Positions 25,626 through 34,574 of a stretch of 64,000 nucleotides of DNA are shown here, piece after piece (positions within the stretch are counted from its first letter, which is position 1; each line of letters starts with the position of its first letter). The position numbers and the translations under genes are program-made. The stretch covers positions 248,001 through 312,000 of the forward strand of contig NZ_JBMERQ010000002.1 in the NCBI RefSeq assembly GCF_048820895.1, given 5' to 3'. The notes below the pieces were generated by a model. That model did not search any database and was not told where the DNA came from. It saw only the letters and a list, made by a program, of their open reading frames with translations. The DNA comes from Cribrihabitans_A neustonicus. Its GTDB lineage: Bacteria; Pseudomonadota; Alphaproteobacteria; Rhodobacterales; Rhodobacteraceae.

Positions 25626-25703
25626 ACAGGCCCTCGCGGGCCTGTGCCTCCGGCGGGAGTATTTTGAGAAAGATGAAATGGGCGGGTCCGGTTGGAGCCG
25701 CCC
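25626..25703. repeat. Convergent-gap element A: hairpins plus conserved 20-mer
   Basis: Between the convergent grpE and mutS stops: stem CAGGCCC/GGGCCTG with loop TCGC (about 25626-25643), then GAGTATTTTGAGAAAGATGA (25657-25676), then a GGGCGG...CCGCCC stem followed by TTTCT (about 25679-25703). The 20-mer matches the one at 35358-35377 at 17 of 20 positions. The hairpins probably terminate one or both transcripts. Confidence 0.6.
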
Positions 25704-25712
25704 TTTCTCGTT

Positions 25713-28346
25713 TCAGTCCGCGGCCTGTTTGAGCTGGTAGAGCAGGTCCAGCGCCTCGCGCGGGGAGAGATCGTCGGGCTGAATTGTGCCGAGCATCTGT
25801 TCCACGGGGGAGGGGCCGGGCGCCGGTCTTGGCGCCGCTTGCGCGGGGGCGGCGGCAAACAGCGGCAGGTCGTCGATCTGGATCTTCGCGCCGCCGTCGC
25901 GGCTGCCCTGTTCCAGCATGTCGAGCACATCGCGGGCGCGCGCTACCACCGACGCCGGCAGGCCGGCAAGCTGCGCCACCTGCACCCCGTAGGAGCGGTC
26001 GGCGGCGCCCTTGCGTACTTCGTGCAGGAAGACCACTTCGCCCTCCCATTCCTTCACGGCAACGGTGGCATTCTCCACGCCCGGCAGTTTGGCGGCGAGC
26101 TGCGTGAGCTCGTGGTAGTGGGTGGCAAACAGCGCGCGGGCGCGGTTTACCTCGTGCAGATGTTCCAGCGTCGCCCAGGCGATCGACAAGCCGTCATAGG
26201 TGGCGGTGCCGCGGCCGATCTCGTCCAGGATCACCAGCGCGCGGTCGTCGGCCTGGTTCAGGATGGCGGCGGTTTCCACCATCTCCACCATGAAAGTGGA
26301 GCGTCCCCGGGCGAGGTCGTCTGACGCGCCAACGCGGCTGAACAGCTGGCTCACAAGGCCGATATGAGCGCGTTCGGCGGGCACGTAGCTGCCCATCTGG
26401 GCCAGCAGCGCGATCAGCGCGTTTTGCCGCAGGAAGGTCGATTTACCGGCCATGTTGGGGCCGGTCAGCAGCCAGATCGCGGCGCCATCCTCGGCCGTCA
26501 GCTGGCAGTCGTTGGCAACAAACGTGTCGCCGCTCTGCTGCCGCAGAGCCTGTTCCACAACCGGGTGGCGGCCGCCCTCCACGTCAAACGCGCGGGAGGA
26601 ATCGACCCGGGGCCGGGTCCAGTTTTCTCCGCGGGCGAGATCGGCCAGCGCGGTCACCAGGTCCAGTTCGGCAAAACCGCGGGCGGCGGTGCTGAGCCGG
26701 GGGGCGGCTTCCAGAACCGCGCCAGAAAGCCTTGCATAGAGCCGCTTTTCGATCTCCAGAGCCTGGTTGCCGGCGTTCAAGATGCGGGTTTCCGTCTCGC
26801 TCAGCTCCACGGTGGTGAAACGCACCTGGTTCGCCGTGGTCTGGCGGTGGATGAAGGTCTCCGACAGGGGCGGCGACAGCATCTTGTCCGCGTGGGTGGC
26901 GGTGGTCTCGATGAAGTAGCCAAGCACGTTGTTGTGCTTGATCTTCAGCGAGGAGATGCCGGTCTGCTCGGCATACTGCTTCTGCATCGCCGCGATCACC
27001 GAACGGCCCTCGTCACGCAGGGTGCGGGCCTCGTCCAGTTCCGGGTCGTATCCGGGTGCGATGAAGCCGCCGTCTCGCGCCAGGAGTGGCGGCTCGGCCA
27101 CCAGCGCGGCGTCGAGCAGCGCGAGGAGATCAGTGAACCCTTGCAGGCTCTGGATCGCCTCGGCGCTGAGCGGCGGCAGATCCTGCGTGGCGCAGTATTC
27201 GGTGATGATCTCGGCCTGGGTCAGAGCGTTGCGGATCGCGGCGAGGTCGCGCGGGCCGCCGCGCTCCAGCGCCAGGCGGGACAGCGCCCGATCCAGGTCC
27301 GGCGTCTTGCGCAGGGCGGCGCGCAGGTCCTCGCCCCATTGCGGCGCCTCCACCGCGTGATCCAGAGCCGCGAGCCGCGCCTGCACCACGTCGAGGCTGC
27401 GCGAAGGGCTTGCGATGCGCTGCTCCAGCAGACGCGCGCCGCCGGGGGTGACGGTGCGGTCGACGACCGACAGGAGCGAGCCCGCGCGACCGCCCGACAG
27501 CGAGCGCGTCAGCTCCAGGTTGCGCCTTGTGGCGGCGTCGATCTGCACCACGCGGTCCTGCGCTTCCTGCTGCGGCGGCTGCAGGAGCGGCAGTTTGCCC
27601 TTCTGGGTGATCTCCAGATAGTCGATCAGCGCCCCCATGGCGGAGACTTCGGCGCGGCTGAAGGTGCCGAAACCGTCCAGCGCGCTCACGTGGAACAGGG
27701 CGCAGATGCGCTGCTGCGCGGACGTGCTGTCGAAGCTGGCCTTGCCAAGCGGCGTGAGCGGGATCTTGTATTCCTCCGCCAAGGGACGCGCGTGCTCGTA
27801 GGCCGGACCGTCGGCCACCAGCAGCTCCGAGGGCGCGAGACGGGCCAGCTCGGGCGAGAGCCGCACCCGGGCCACCGGCATCACGTGGAACGCGCCGGTG
27901 GAGATATCGGCCCAGGCCAGCGCCGCTTCGTCGCGCAGCTCTGCATAGGAGACCAGGAAGTTGTGGCGGCGCGCCTCCAGCAGCGAGTCCTCGGTCAGCG
28001 TTCCGGGGGTCACCAGCCGCACCACGTCGCGCTTCACCACTGACTTGTGGCCGCGTTTTTTGGCCTCGGCCGGGGATTCCAGCTGCTCGCCCACGGCGAC
28101 GCGGAAGCCCTTGCGGATCAGGGTCAGCAGGTAGCCCTCGGCGGCATGGTAGGGCACGCCGCACATCGGGATCTCTGCGCCGTTGTGCTTGCCCCGCTTG
28201 GTCAGCGCGATATCCAGCGCTTCCGCCGCGGCGACAGCGTCGTCAAAGAACATCTCGTAGAAGTCGCCCATCCGGTAGAACAGCAGGGCGTCCGGGTATT
28301 GCTCTTTGATTTCAAGATATTGCGCCATCATGGGCGTGACAGTCAT
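25713..28346 (-). CDS. mutS: DNA mismatch repair protein MutS
   Basis: An 877-residue mismatch-recognition ATPase. The N-terminal mismatch-binding domain carries RMGDFYEMFFDDA, with the Phe-x-Glu wedge in GDFYEMF. Connector, lever and clamp domains follow. The ATPase has Walker A GPNMAGKST, Walker B ALVILDEIGRGT, and ATHYHEL further on. The C-terminus ends with the short dimer/tetramer helix region SPREALDLLYQLKQ. Length is typical. It converges with grpE, and its start is 101 nt from the flagellin stop on the same strand. Confidence 0.97.
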   Translation of the reverse strand: MTVTPMMAQYLEIKEQYPDALLFYRMGDFYEMFFDDAVAAAEALDIALTKRGKHNGAEIPMCGVPYHAAEGYLLTLIRKGFRVAVGEQLESPAEAKKRGHKSVVKRDVVRLVTPGTLTEDSLLEARRHNFLVSYAELRDEAALAWADISTGAFHVMPVARVRLSPELARLAPSELLVADGPAYEHARPLAEEYKIPLTPLGKASFDSTSAQQRICALFHVSALDGFGTFSRAEVSAMGALIDYLEITQKGKLPLLQPPQQEAQDRVVQIDAATRRNLELTRSLSGGRAGSLLSVVDRTVTPGGARLLEQRIASPSRSLDVVQARLAALDHAVEAPQWGEDLRAALRKTPDLDRALSRLALERGGPRDLAAIRNALTQAEIITEYCATQDLPPLSAEAIQSLQGFTDLLALLDAALVAEPPLLARDGGFIAPGYDPELDEARTLRDEGRSVIAAMQKQYAEQTGISSLKIKHNNVLGYFIETTATHADKMLSPPLSETFIHRQTTANQVRFTTVELSETETRILNAGNQALEIEKRLYARLSGAVLEAAPRLSTAARGFAELDLVTALADLARGENWTRPRVDSSRAFDVEGGRHPVVEQALRQQSGDTFVANDCQLTAEDGAAIWLLTGPNMAGKSTFLRQNALIALLAQMGSYVPAERAHIGLVSQLFSRVGASDDLARGRSTFMVEMVETAAILNQADDRALVILDEIGRGTATYDGLSIAWATLEHLHEVNRARALFATHYHELTQLAAKLPGVENATVAVKEWEGEVVFLHEVRKGAADRSYGVQVAQLAGLPASVVARARDVLDMLEQGSRDGGAKIQIDDLPLFAAAPAQAAPRPAPGPSPVEQMLGTIQPDDLSPREALDLLYQLKQAAD

Positions 28347-28447
28347 AACGGGCCCCCACCGGTTTCGTGCCGGGGATGTCTACTATGGCGCCGGTCCGAG
28401 GAAAACCCGGATATCAGGGGGGCCCGGCTGAGGCTTGCCGGGAGGCT

Positions 28448-29293
28448 CTAGAACAACGCCTTCAACGCCTGCGGAGCTGCGTTGGCAATCGAAAGCGAGA
28501 GCGAGCCAAGCTGCTGCTGCGCTTGCAGTGCGTGCCATTTTGTGGCGGCTTCTTCCATGTTGGTGTCCACCATGCTGCTCTGGCCCTGTTTCACCACATC
28601 CGCAAGCTTGCCGATGAAGTCGCTTTGATTGGACATCTGCTCGGTGCTGGCACCGAGCAGGGCGGCGCCGTCGATGGCAAACTGGATGAAGCCCTCCATC
28701 TCGTCCAGTGCCGCCATTGCGGAGGCCTTGTCGGTGATGGGTGTGCGGTTGCCAAGGTCAAAGGCGGCGTCGCCCTCGAAGTTCACGCTGTCGACGGTGA
28801 TGGTAGAGAGGGTCGTGCTGCCCGCGCCCTGCCGGTCGAGCGACGCGGCCACTGAAATGCCGGTGGCGCCATTGCCGTCAACATCAGTGGCCAGCAGGTT
28901 GATGCCGTTGAATTGTGAGGCGGAGATGATCGAATTGATTTGCTCGGCCTTCTGCTGCATCTGCGCTTCGACCTTGGAGTAGTCGATCAAGCCGCTGGCG
29001 GCGGAGATGGCGAGCTTCTTCATGTCCATCAGGGTGTCGGTGATCTGCTCCGCGCCCGCCAAAGCCACGGCAGCCGTGGCTTCGCCCAGCGACAGCGCAT
29101 TGGATACACCTCGATAGCCCGCAGTGTCGCTGTCCATCATCTGCGAGATCGCCCAAAGTGCGGCATTGTCCTTGGCGGTGTCCACCTCGCGGCCGGTGGC
29201 CACGTCGTCCTGCACGTTGTCCAGCTGCCGGGTGGTGCCCCCCAGCATCTGCAGCGCGGTCATCGCGCCTGTGTTCGTGTTGATACTAAACAT
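28448..29293 (-). CDS. Flagellin-family protein (orphan)
   Basis: A 281-residue flagellin homologue. The N-terminal D0/D1 segment MFSINTNTGAMTALQML...TGREVDTAKDNAALWAISQMM matches alphaproteobacterial flagellins. The C-terminal D1/D0 part ends LGSLSLSIANAAPQALKALF, close to the usual LSIANQAPQ pattern. The variable centre (about 140-200) is very short. No flaF, flbT or hook genes are nearby. It could be a minor filament subunit or a relic. GAGGA about 9 nt before the ATG is a good ribosome site. A CCCGGC/GCCGGG hairpin at 28423-28442 follows the stop. Confidence 0.88.
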   Translation of the reverse strand: MFSINTNTGAMTALQMLGGTTRQLDNVQDDVATGREVDTAKDNAALWAISQMMDSDTAGYRGVSNALSLGEATAAVALAGAEQITDTLMDMKKLAISAASGLIDYSKVEAQMQQKAEQINSIISASQFNGINLLATDVDGNGATGISVAASLDRQGAGSTTLSTITVDSVNFEGDAAFDLGNRTPITDKASAMAALDEMEGFIQFAIDGAALLGASTEQMSNQSDFIGKLADVVKQGQSSMVDTNMEEAATKWHALQAQQQLGSLSLSIANAAPQALKALF

Positions 29294-29644
29294 CGGTCTG
29301 TATTCCTCAAACTCGTTAGGGCTTGGTCAAGCTCTGATAGCGGCGTCTTGCGAAACCGGTGAATACTGTTCTGGCACCGTGCTGGCGGGACATGGGTTTC
29401 CGCCCTCATCGCCACCCGGGCAGCGGGCGCTGGTTGACACCTACTTAATAATTGCAGCGCTGCCGGGTCTGAATTGCGGCAGAAATGCGGCGGGCGGGCG
29501 AATTTACGCAGACCTTGCGGCAGCCAGGCACACGGAGAGGAGCGCCGGAGCCCGGGCGCCGGTGCCCAGTTTCTGTGCAGCCCGGATTGAGAGCCGCGAA
29601 GGGCTGGGATATGACAGGTGCCAGCAAAAGAGGACAGGACCCCG
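29294..29644. promoter_or_regulatory. Intergenic region between divergent flagellin and maeB genes
   Basis: A 351-nt gene-free stretch that must hold both promoters. I see TTGACA at 29433-29438 with TAATAAT only 6 nt later, which is too close for a single sigma-70 promoter. A TGGCAC at 29372-29377 lacks a proper sigma-54 -12 partner. No sigma-28 motif is visible upstream of the flagellin. Confidence 0.4.
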
Positions 29645-31900
29645 ATGCCCAAAGCGAAGATCACCAACGAAGAGGCGCTAGCGTTCCATCTGGAGCCCTC
29701 GCCCGGCAAATGGGAAGTGCAGGCAACCGTGCCGATGACAACCCAGCGGGACCTGTCACTGGCCTATTCCCCCGGCGTAGCAGTGCCTTGTGAGGCGATC
29801 GCCGCCAATCCCGAAACCGCCTATGACTACACCAACAAGGGCAACCTGGTGGCGGTGATCTCCAACGGCACTGCGGTGCTGGGTCTCGGCAACCTCGGCG
29901 CGCTGGGCTCCAAGCCGGTGATGGAGGGCAAGTCGGTGCTGTTCAAGCGTTTTGCCGACGTGAATTCCATCGATATCGAGCTCGACACCGAGGACCCGGA
30001 GGAGTTCATCAAGGCGGTGCGGCTGATGGGCCCCACCTTCGGCGGCATCAACCTCGAGGATATCAAGGCGCCCGAATGCTTCATCATCGAGCAGCGCCTT
30101 AAGGAAGAGATGGACATCCCGGTCTTCCACGACGACCAGCACGGCACCGCGGTGATCTGTGCGGCCGGCCTGATCAACGCGCTGCATCTGTCGGGCAAGA
30201 AGATCGAGGACGTGAAGATCGTGCTCAACGGGGCCGGGGCCGCGGGTATCGCCTGTATCGAACTGCTGAAGGCGATGGGCGCCCGGCACGAGAACTGCAT
30301 CGTCTGCGACACCAAGGGCGTGATCTACCAGGGCCGCACCGCGGGCATGAACCAGTGGAAGTCGGCCCATGCGGTTGCCACCGACCTGCGCACGCTGGAG
30401 GAAGCGATGCGCGGCGCTGACGTCTTCCTCGGTGTCTCCGTGAAGGGTGCGGTGACGCAGGAGATGGTGAAGTCGATGGCCGACAACCCGGTGATCTTCG
30501 CCATGGCCAACCCGGATCCGGAGATCACTCCGGAAGAGGCCCACGAGGTCCGAGTCGATGCCATCGTTGCCACCGGCCGCTCGGACTATCCGAACCAGGT
30601 CAACAACGTCCTGGGCTTCCCCTACCTGTTCCGCGGCGCGCTCGACATCCACGCCCGCGCCATCAACGACGAGATGAAGATCGCCTGCGCCCACGCGCTG
30701 GCCGCGCTCGCGCGCGAGGACGTGCCGGACGAGGTGGCGCTGGCCTACGGCAAGTCGCTCTCCTTCGGGCGCGACTACATCATCCCGACGCCGTTTGACC
30801 CGCGGCTGATCCACCGCATCCCGCCGGCGGTTGCCAAGGCCGGCATGGACACCGGCGCCGCCCGCCGCCCGATCATCGACATGGATACCTACGAGCACGG
30901 GCTGCGCGGCCGCATGGACCCGACGCAATCGGTGCTGCGCGGCCTCAATGCCCGCGCCCGCGCTGCGCAGTCGCGGATGATCTTTGCCGAAGGCGATGAT
31001 CCGCGGGTGCTGCGTGCGGCCGTCACCTATCAGCGCTCGGGCTTCGGCAAGGCGCTGGTGGTGGGCCGTCCCGACGACGTGAAGGCCAAGCTGGAAGATG
31101 CAGGCCTCGGCGATGCCGTACGCGAGCTGGAGGTGGTGAACGCCGCCAACACCCAGCATTTCGAGACCTACAAGGAATTCCTCTACAACCGCCTGAACCG
31201 CAGGGGCCACGACCGCAAGGACATCCACCGCCTGGTCGGCCGAGACCGGCACGTGTTCTCCGCGCTGATGCTGGCGCATGGCCATGGCGACGGGCTGGTC
31301 ACCGGCGCCACACGCAAGTCGGCGCATGTGCTGGACCGCATCAACCATGTCTTCGACGCCGACGCCGCCCATGGCGCCGCGGGCGTTACCGCGCTGCTTC
31401 ATAAGGGCCGCATCGTGCTGATCGGCGACACGCTGGTGCATGAATGGCCGGACGAGAACGATCTCGCCAACGTGGCTGAACGCGCCGCTGGCGTTGCCCG
31501 CCACATGGGGCTGGAGCCGCGGGTCGCCTTCGTCAGCTTCTCCACCTTCGGCTACCCGGTCTCCGAACGCGCCGAGAAGATGCATCGGGCCCCGGCCGTT
31601 CTGGACCAGCGCGGGGTGGATTTTGAATACGAGGGCGAGATGACCGTGGACGTGGCGCTGAATGCCGCCGCACAGGAGGCCTACCCGTTCCAGCGCCTCT
31701 CCGGCCCGGCCAACATCCTGATCGTGCCGGCCCGCCATTCGGCCTCGATTTCCGTGAAGCTGATGCAGGAGATGGGCGGCGCCACCGTGGTCGGACCGAT
31801 CCTCTCGGGCGTCGACAAGCCGATCCAGATCTGTTCGACCACCTCGACCGCAAACGACATCCTCAACATGGCCGTCCTGGCGGCCTGCAACATCGGATAG
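29645..31900 (+). CDS. maeB: NADP-dependent malic enzyme (MaeB type)
   Basis: A 751-residue enzyme oxidatively decarboxylating malate to pyruvate with NADP. The N-terminal malic domain has DLSLAYSPGVAVPC, FHDDQHGTAVI and NGAGAAGIAC (NAD(P)-binding). From about residue 435 a phosphotransacetylase-like domain follows (MIFAEGDDPRVLRAA, GLVTGATRKSAHVL, GPANILIVPARHSASI), which in this class is regulatory, sensing acetyl-CoA. The ATG at 29645 follows AGGACAGGA. rbsK begins 6 nt after the stop, so the two are probably co-transcribed. Confidence 0.96.
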   Translation: MPKAKITNEEALAFHLEPSPGKWEVQATVPMTTQRDLSLAYSPGVAVPCEAIAANPETAYDYTNKGNLVAVISNGTAVLGLGNLGALGSKPVMEGKSVLFKRFADVNSIDIELDTEDPEEFIKAVRLMGPTFGGINLEDIKAPECFIIEQRLKEEMDIPVFHDDQHGTAVICAAGLINALHLSGKKIEDVKIVLNGAGAAGIACIELLKAMGARHENCIVCDTKGVIYQGRTAGMNQWKSAHAVATDLRTLEEAMRGADVFLGVSVKGAVTQEMVKSMADNPVIFAMANPDPEITPEEAHEVRVDAIVATGRSDYPNQVNNVLGFPYLFRGALDIHARAINDEMKIACAHALAALAREDVPDEVALAYGKSLSFGRDYIIPTPFDPRLIHRIPPAVAKAGMDTGAARRPIIDMDTYEHGLRGRMDPTQSVLRGLNARARAAQSRMIFAEGDDPRVLRAAVTYQRSGFGKALVVGRPDDVKAKLEDAGLGDAVRELEVVNAANTQHFETYKEFLYNRLNRRGHDRKDIHRLVGRDRHVFSALMLAHGHGDGLVTGATRKSAHVLDRINHVFDADAAHGAAGVTALLHKGRIVLIGDTLVHEWPDENDLANVAERAAGVARHMGLEPRVAFVSFSTFGYPVSERAEKMHRAPAVLDQRGVDFEYEGEMTVDVALNAAAQEAYPFQRLSGPANILIVPARHSASISVKLMQEMGGATVVGPILSGVDKPIQICSTTSTANDILNMAVLAACNIG

Positions 31901-31905
31901 GCGCC

Positions 31906-32778
31906 ATGGCGATTTACAACCTGGGTTCAATCAATGCCGACATGGTCTACGCGCTGCCGCATCTCCCCGCCCCGGGGGAGACGCTGGCCGCGGAAAGCCT
32001 GAGCCGCTTCCTGGGCGGCAAGGGCGCCAACATGTCGGTGGCGGCGGCGCGCGCGGGCAGCCAGGTTTGCCACATCGGCGCGGTCGGCCCGGACGGGGGC
32101 TGGGCGGCGGAGCGGCTGCGGGACTATGGCGTGGATACACAGCACGTTGCCCGGGTGGAGACCGCTACCGGCCATGCCATTATCGCCGTCGACCCCGGCG
32201 GGGAGAACCAGATTATCCTCTTCCCCGGCGCCAACCGGGAACTTTCCCCTGAGCAGCTGGACCGCGCGCTGGACGGGGCCACGCCCGGCGGCATCCTGGT
32301 GTTCCAGAACGAAACCAACCTCCAGGTCAAAGCTGCGGAAGCCGCGCGCGCGAAGGGCCTCCGGGTCTGCTACGCCGCCGCGCCTTTCGAAGCCGCCGCA
32401 GTACAAGCGGTGCTGCCGCTGCTCGATCTTCTGTTCCTGAACGAGGTCGAGGCCCGCCAGCTGGAGGAGGCCACCGGCAAAGGCCCGGCGGCGCTGGGCG
32501 TGCGCGATGTGGTGATCACGCTGGGCGCCAAGGGCGCGCGCCATATCGACGGCCATACCGGCGCCACGCTCGAGGTGCCCGCGCTGCCGGTGACCGCCGT
32601 CGACACCACCGGCGCCGGCGACACCTTCACCGGCTACGTGCTGGCAGGCCTCGACGAGGGCCTCGCGATGCCGGAAGCCATGGCGCTTGCCAGCCGCGCC
32701 GCCGCGCTGATGGTGACCCGCCCCGGCACCGCCGACGTGATCCCCACCCGCAACGAGGTCACAGCCGCCACTTTCTGA
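31906..32778 (+). CDS. rbsK: PfkB-family carbohydrate kinase (ribokinase-like)
   Basis: A 290-residue sugar kinase. GSINADMVYALPHLPAPGETL and FLGGKGANMSVAAARAG form the substrate-binding start typical of ribokinase. DTTGAGDTFTGYVLAGL near residues 227-243 contains the anion hole and catalytic Asp of GAGD. The substrate is probably ribose or a related sugar; no transporter is adjacent. It sits 6 nt after maeB. The stop is followed by hairpins shared with convergent msrA. Confidence 0.88.
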   Translation: MAIYNLGSINADMVYALPHLPAPGETLAAESLSRFLGGKGANMSVAAARAGSQVCHIGAVGPDGGWAAERLRDYGVDTQHVARVETATGHAIIAVDPGGENQIILFPGANRELSPEQLDRALDGATPGGILVFQNETNLQVKAAEAARAKGLRVCYAAAPFEAAAVQAVLPLLDLLFLNEVEARQLEEATGKGPAALGVRDVVITLGAKGARHIDGHTGATLEVPALPVTAVDTTGAGDTFTGYVLAGLDEGLAMPEAMALASRAAALMVTRPGTADVIPTRNEVTAATF

Positions 32779-32781
32779 CCC

Positions 32782-32831
32782 GAAATACCCCGGGGGAATT
32801 GGCCGCAGGCCAAGGGGGCAGCGCCCCCCTT
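32782..32831. repeat. Convergent-gap element C: hairpins with a GTATTT motif
   Basis: Between the convergent rbsK and msrA stops. On the minus strand CCCCCGGGGTATTTCGGG resembles the start of the elements at 25657 and 35358. Two hairpins follow on the plus strand: TTGGCC-GCA-GGCCAA (32799-32813) and GGGGGC-AGC-GCCCCC (32814-32828). Confidence 0.45.
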
Positions 32832-32850
32832 GGAGCCTCTCCCTGAACTC

Positions 32851-33516
32851 TCAATGCCCGGCCGCAAACGGCGCCGCATCGCCCCAGAGCTCGGTCACCC
32901 GCGTATCCCGCCCGCAGGCCTCGCGGTAGCGCTTGTAGGCCGCCGCCTGCCGCTTCGGGCCGTACCGGGTGAACACAAGGTCCGTGCCCTTGTAGTAATC
33001 CTGGTGGTAGTCCTCGGCCCGGAAGAACGGGCGCGCCTCCATAACCGGTGTCACCACCTTCCGGCCGAGGGCCTTCTGCGCCTCCTTCAGCACCTGACGC
33101 GCCAGCGCCGCTTCGCCGGCGTCCTGGGCAAACACCGCGCTGCGGTAGCTGTCGCCTCGGTCGCAGAACTGCCCGCCCGCGTCTGTCGGGTCGATCGAAC
33201 GCACGAAGAGCTCCAGCAGCTGCCGGCGCGACACCTTTGAGGGGTCGAAGCGGATTTGCACCGCCTCATAATGGCCGGTATTGCCGCCGGTCACCTGCTT
33301 GTAGGTGGGGTTTGCCACCGTGCCGCCGGTATAGCCGGAGATTGCTTCGATCACGCCGGGCACACGCTCGAAATCGGCCTCCACGCACCAGAAACAGCCG
33401 CCGGCCACGGTGAGTACCGCCTGTTCCTGTGACTTTGCCTGCCGCGCTTGCACCAGCGCCGCCAGCGCTATCAGCGCGGCCAGCAGGGCGGGTTTCAGAG
33501 TTTCGCCAACGCGCAT
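32851..33516 (-). CDS. msrA: Peptide methionine-S-sulfoxide reductase MsrA, exported
   Basis: A 221-residue MsrA that repairs S-methionine sulfoxide. The active site GCFWC is at 40-44 with catalytic Cys41. TYKQVTGGNTGHYEAVQIRFDP and YHQDYY are family signatures. Residues 1-29 form a hydrophobic signal-like segment (LKPALLAALIALAALVQARQAKS), so the enzyme is predicted periplasmic or membrane-anchored, unlike the cytosolic E. coli form. No msrB is fused or adjacent. It is monocistronic, converging with rbsK. Confidence 0.94.
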   Translation of the reverse strand: MRVGETLKPALLAALIALAALVQARQAKSQEQAVLTVAGGCFWCVEADFERVPGVIEAISGYTGGTVANPTYKQVTGGNTGHYEAVQIRFDPSKVSRRQLLELFVRSIDPTDAGGQFCDRGDSYRSAVFAQDAGEAALARQVLKEAQKALGRKVVTPVMEARPFFRAEDYHQDYYKGTDLVFTRYGPKRQAAAYKRYREACGRDTRVTELWGDAAPFAAGH

Positions 33517-33665
33517 TTCGCCCTCCGTTCCGGATAGACTTCAGCGTGCCGCGCGCGAGGCTGCGCCTCAAGCCGTCAGGCCGCACCTTCACGCAGTGGT
33601 GACAGCAAGTTACCGCTTGGAAAACCCCGAACTCCCTTTTAGCGTGCACGGCGGAGGAGGACCCC

Positions 33666-34574
33666 ATGACCGAGAAGATGAGCACCCACCAGGCGGAGGA
33701 AGATGCGCGCAACGGGGAGATACTTATCTACCTGAACGGCCGGATTGTCCCCAAGGCAGAGGCCAAGGTCAGCGTCTATGACAGCGGCTTTATGCTGGGC
33801 GACGGCGTCTGGGAGGGAATGCGGCTCTACAATGGCACCTGGGCCTTTCTGGACGAGCATCTGAACCGCCTGTTCGAAGCCGCCAAGGCCATCGATCTGG
33901 ATCTCGGGATGGACCGGGATGGAGTGCGTGCTGCGCTTTACGACACACAGAAGGCCAACGGAATGACCACGGATGCGCATGCCCGGCTGATGGTCACGCG
34001 CGGGGTGAAGACGCGGCCCTTCCAGCACCCCTCGCTGTCGCAGCAGGGGCCGACCTTCACTATCATCATGGAACATTCGCGCCCCGCGCTTCCCCGGCCA
34101 ATCCGGCTTGCCACGGTGCCGCATATCCGCGGCCTGCCGATGACCCAGGACCCGAAGCTCAATTCGCACTCCAAGCTGAACTGCATCCTCGCCTGTATCG
34201 CGGCCGAGAAGGCCGGAGCGGACGAGGCGCTGATGCTGGATGTGAACGGCTTCGTGAACACCACCAACGCCTGCAACTTCTTCATCGTGCGCAAGGGCGA
34301 GGTTTGGACCTCGACCGGGGATTACTGCATGAACGGCATCACCCGGCAGAAGGTGATCGATCTGTGCCGCGAAAACGGCATCGCCGTTTATGAGCGCAAT
34401 TACTCGCTGGTCGATACCTACGGCGCGGATGAGGCTTTCCTTACCGGGACATTCGGCGCGCAAACCCCGGTTGGGGTGATCGACGGGCGCCAGATCGGCG
34501 ATGGGACACTTGGTCCGGTGACGGAGCGCATCCGGGCGCTCTACAAGGAACTTATCGAGAGGGAGTCTGCCTGA
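33666..34574 (+). CDS. Class IV aminotransferase-like protein (atypical active site)
   Basis: A 302-residue fold-type IV PLP protein related to branched-chain and D-amino-acid aminotransferases. NGRIVPKAEAKVSVYDSGFMLGDGVWEGMRLYNG (24-57) is the N-terminal signature. NSHSKLN places the PLP Lys at 170. In place of the usual V-x-E-(G/T) that contacts the PLP ring nitrogen it reads VNTTNACNFF (197-206), so that Glu is replaced by Thr199. The substrate is unknown. GGAGGAGG lies 5 nt before the ATG. It overlaps the sulfotransferase-like gene by one base (TGATG), which implies joint function. Confidence 0.88.
   Translation: MTEKMSTHQAEEDARNGEILIYLNGRIVPKAEAKVSVYDSGFMLGDGVWEGMRLYNGTWAFLDEHLNRLFEAAKAIDLDLGMDRDGVRAALYDTQKANGMTTDAHARLMVTRGVKTRPFQHPSLSQQGPTFTIIMEHSRPALPRPIRLATVPHIRGLPMTQDPKLNSHSKLNCILACIAAEKAGADEALMLDVNGFVNTTNACNFFIVRKGEVWTSTGDYCMNGITRQKVIDLCRENGIAVYERNYSLVDTYGADEAFLTGTFGAQTPVGVIDGRQIGDGTLGPVTERIRALYKELIERESA

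Noticed and set aside
26364..28043. 559-codon open frame antisense to mutS
   Set aside because: A shadow frame; the mutS motifs on the other strand are unambiguous.
29372..29388. Sigma-54 promoter (TGGCAC) near the flagellin
   Set aside because: The -12 element at the right distance reads TGGCG, not TTGCA, and the orientation is toward maeB.
29756..31930. 724-codon open frame antisense to maeB
   Set aside because: Same reason: mirror of a conserved gene, no ribosome site, biased composition.
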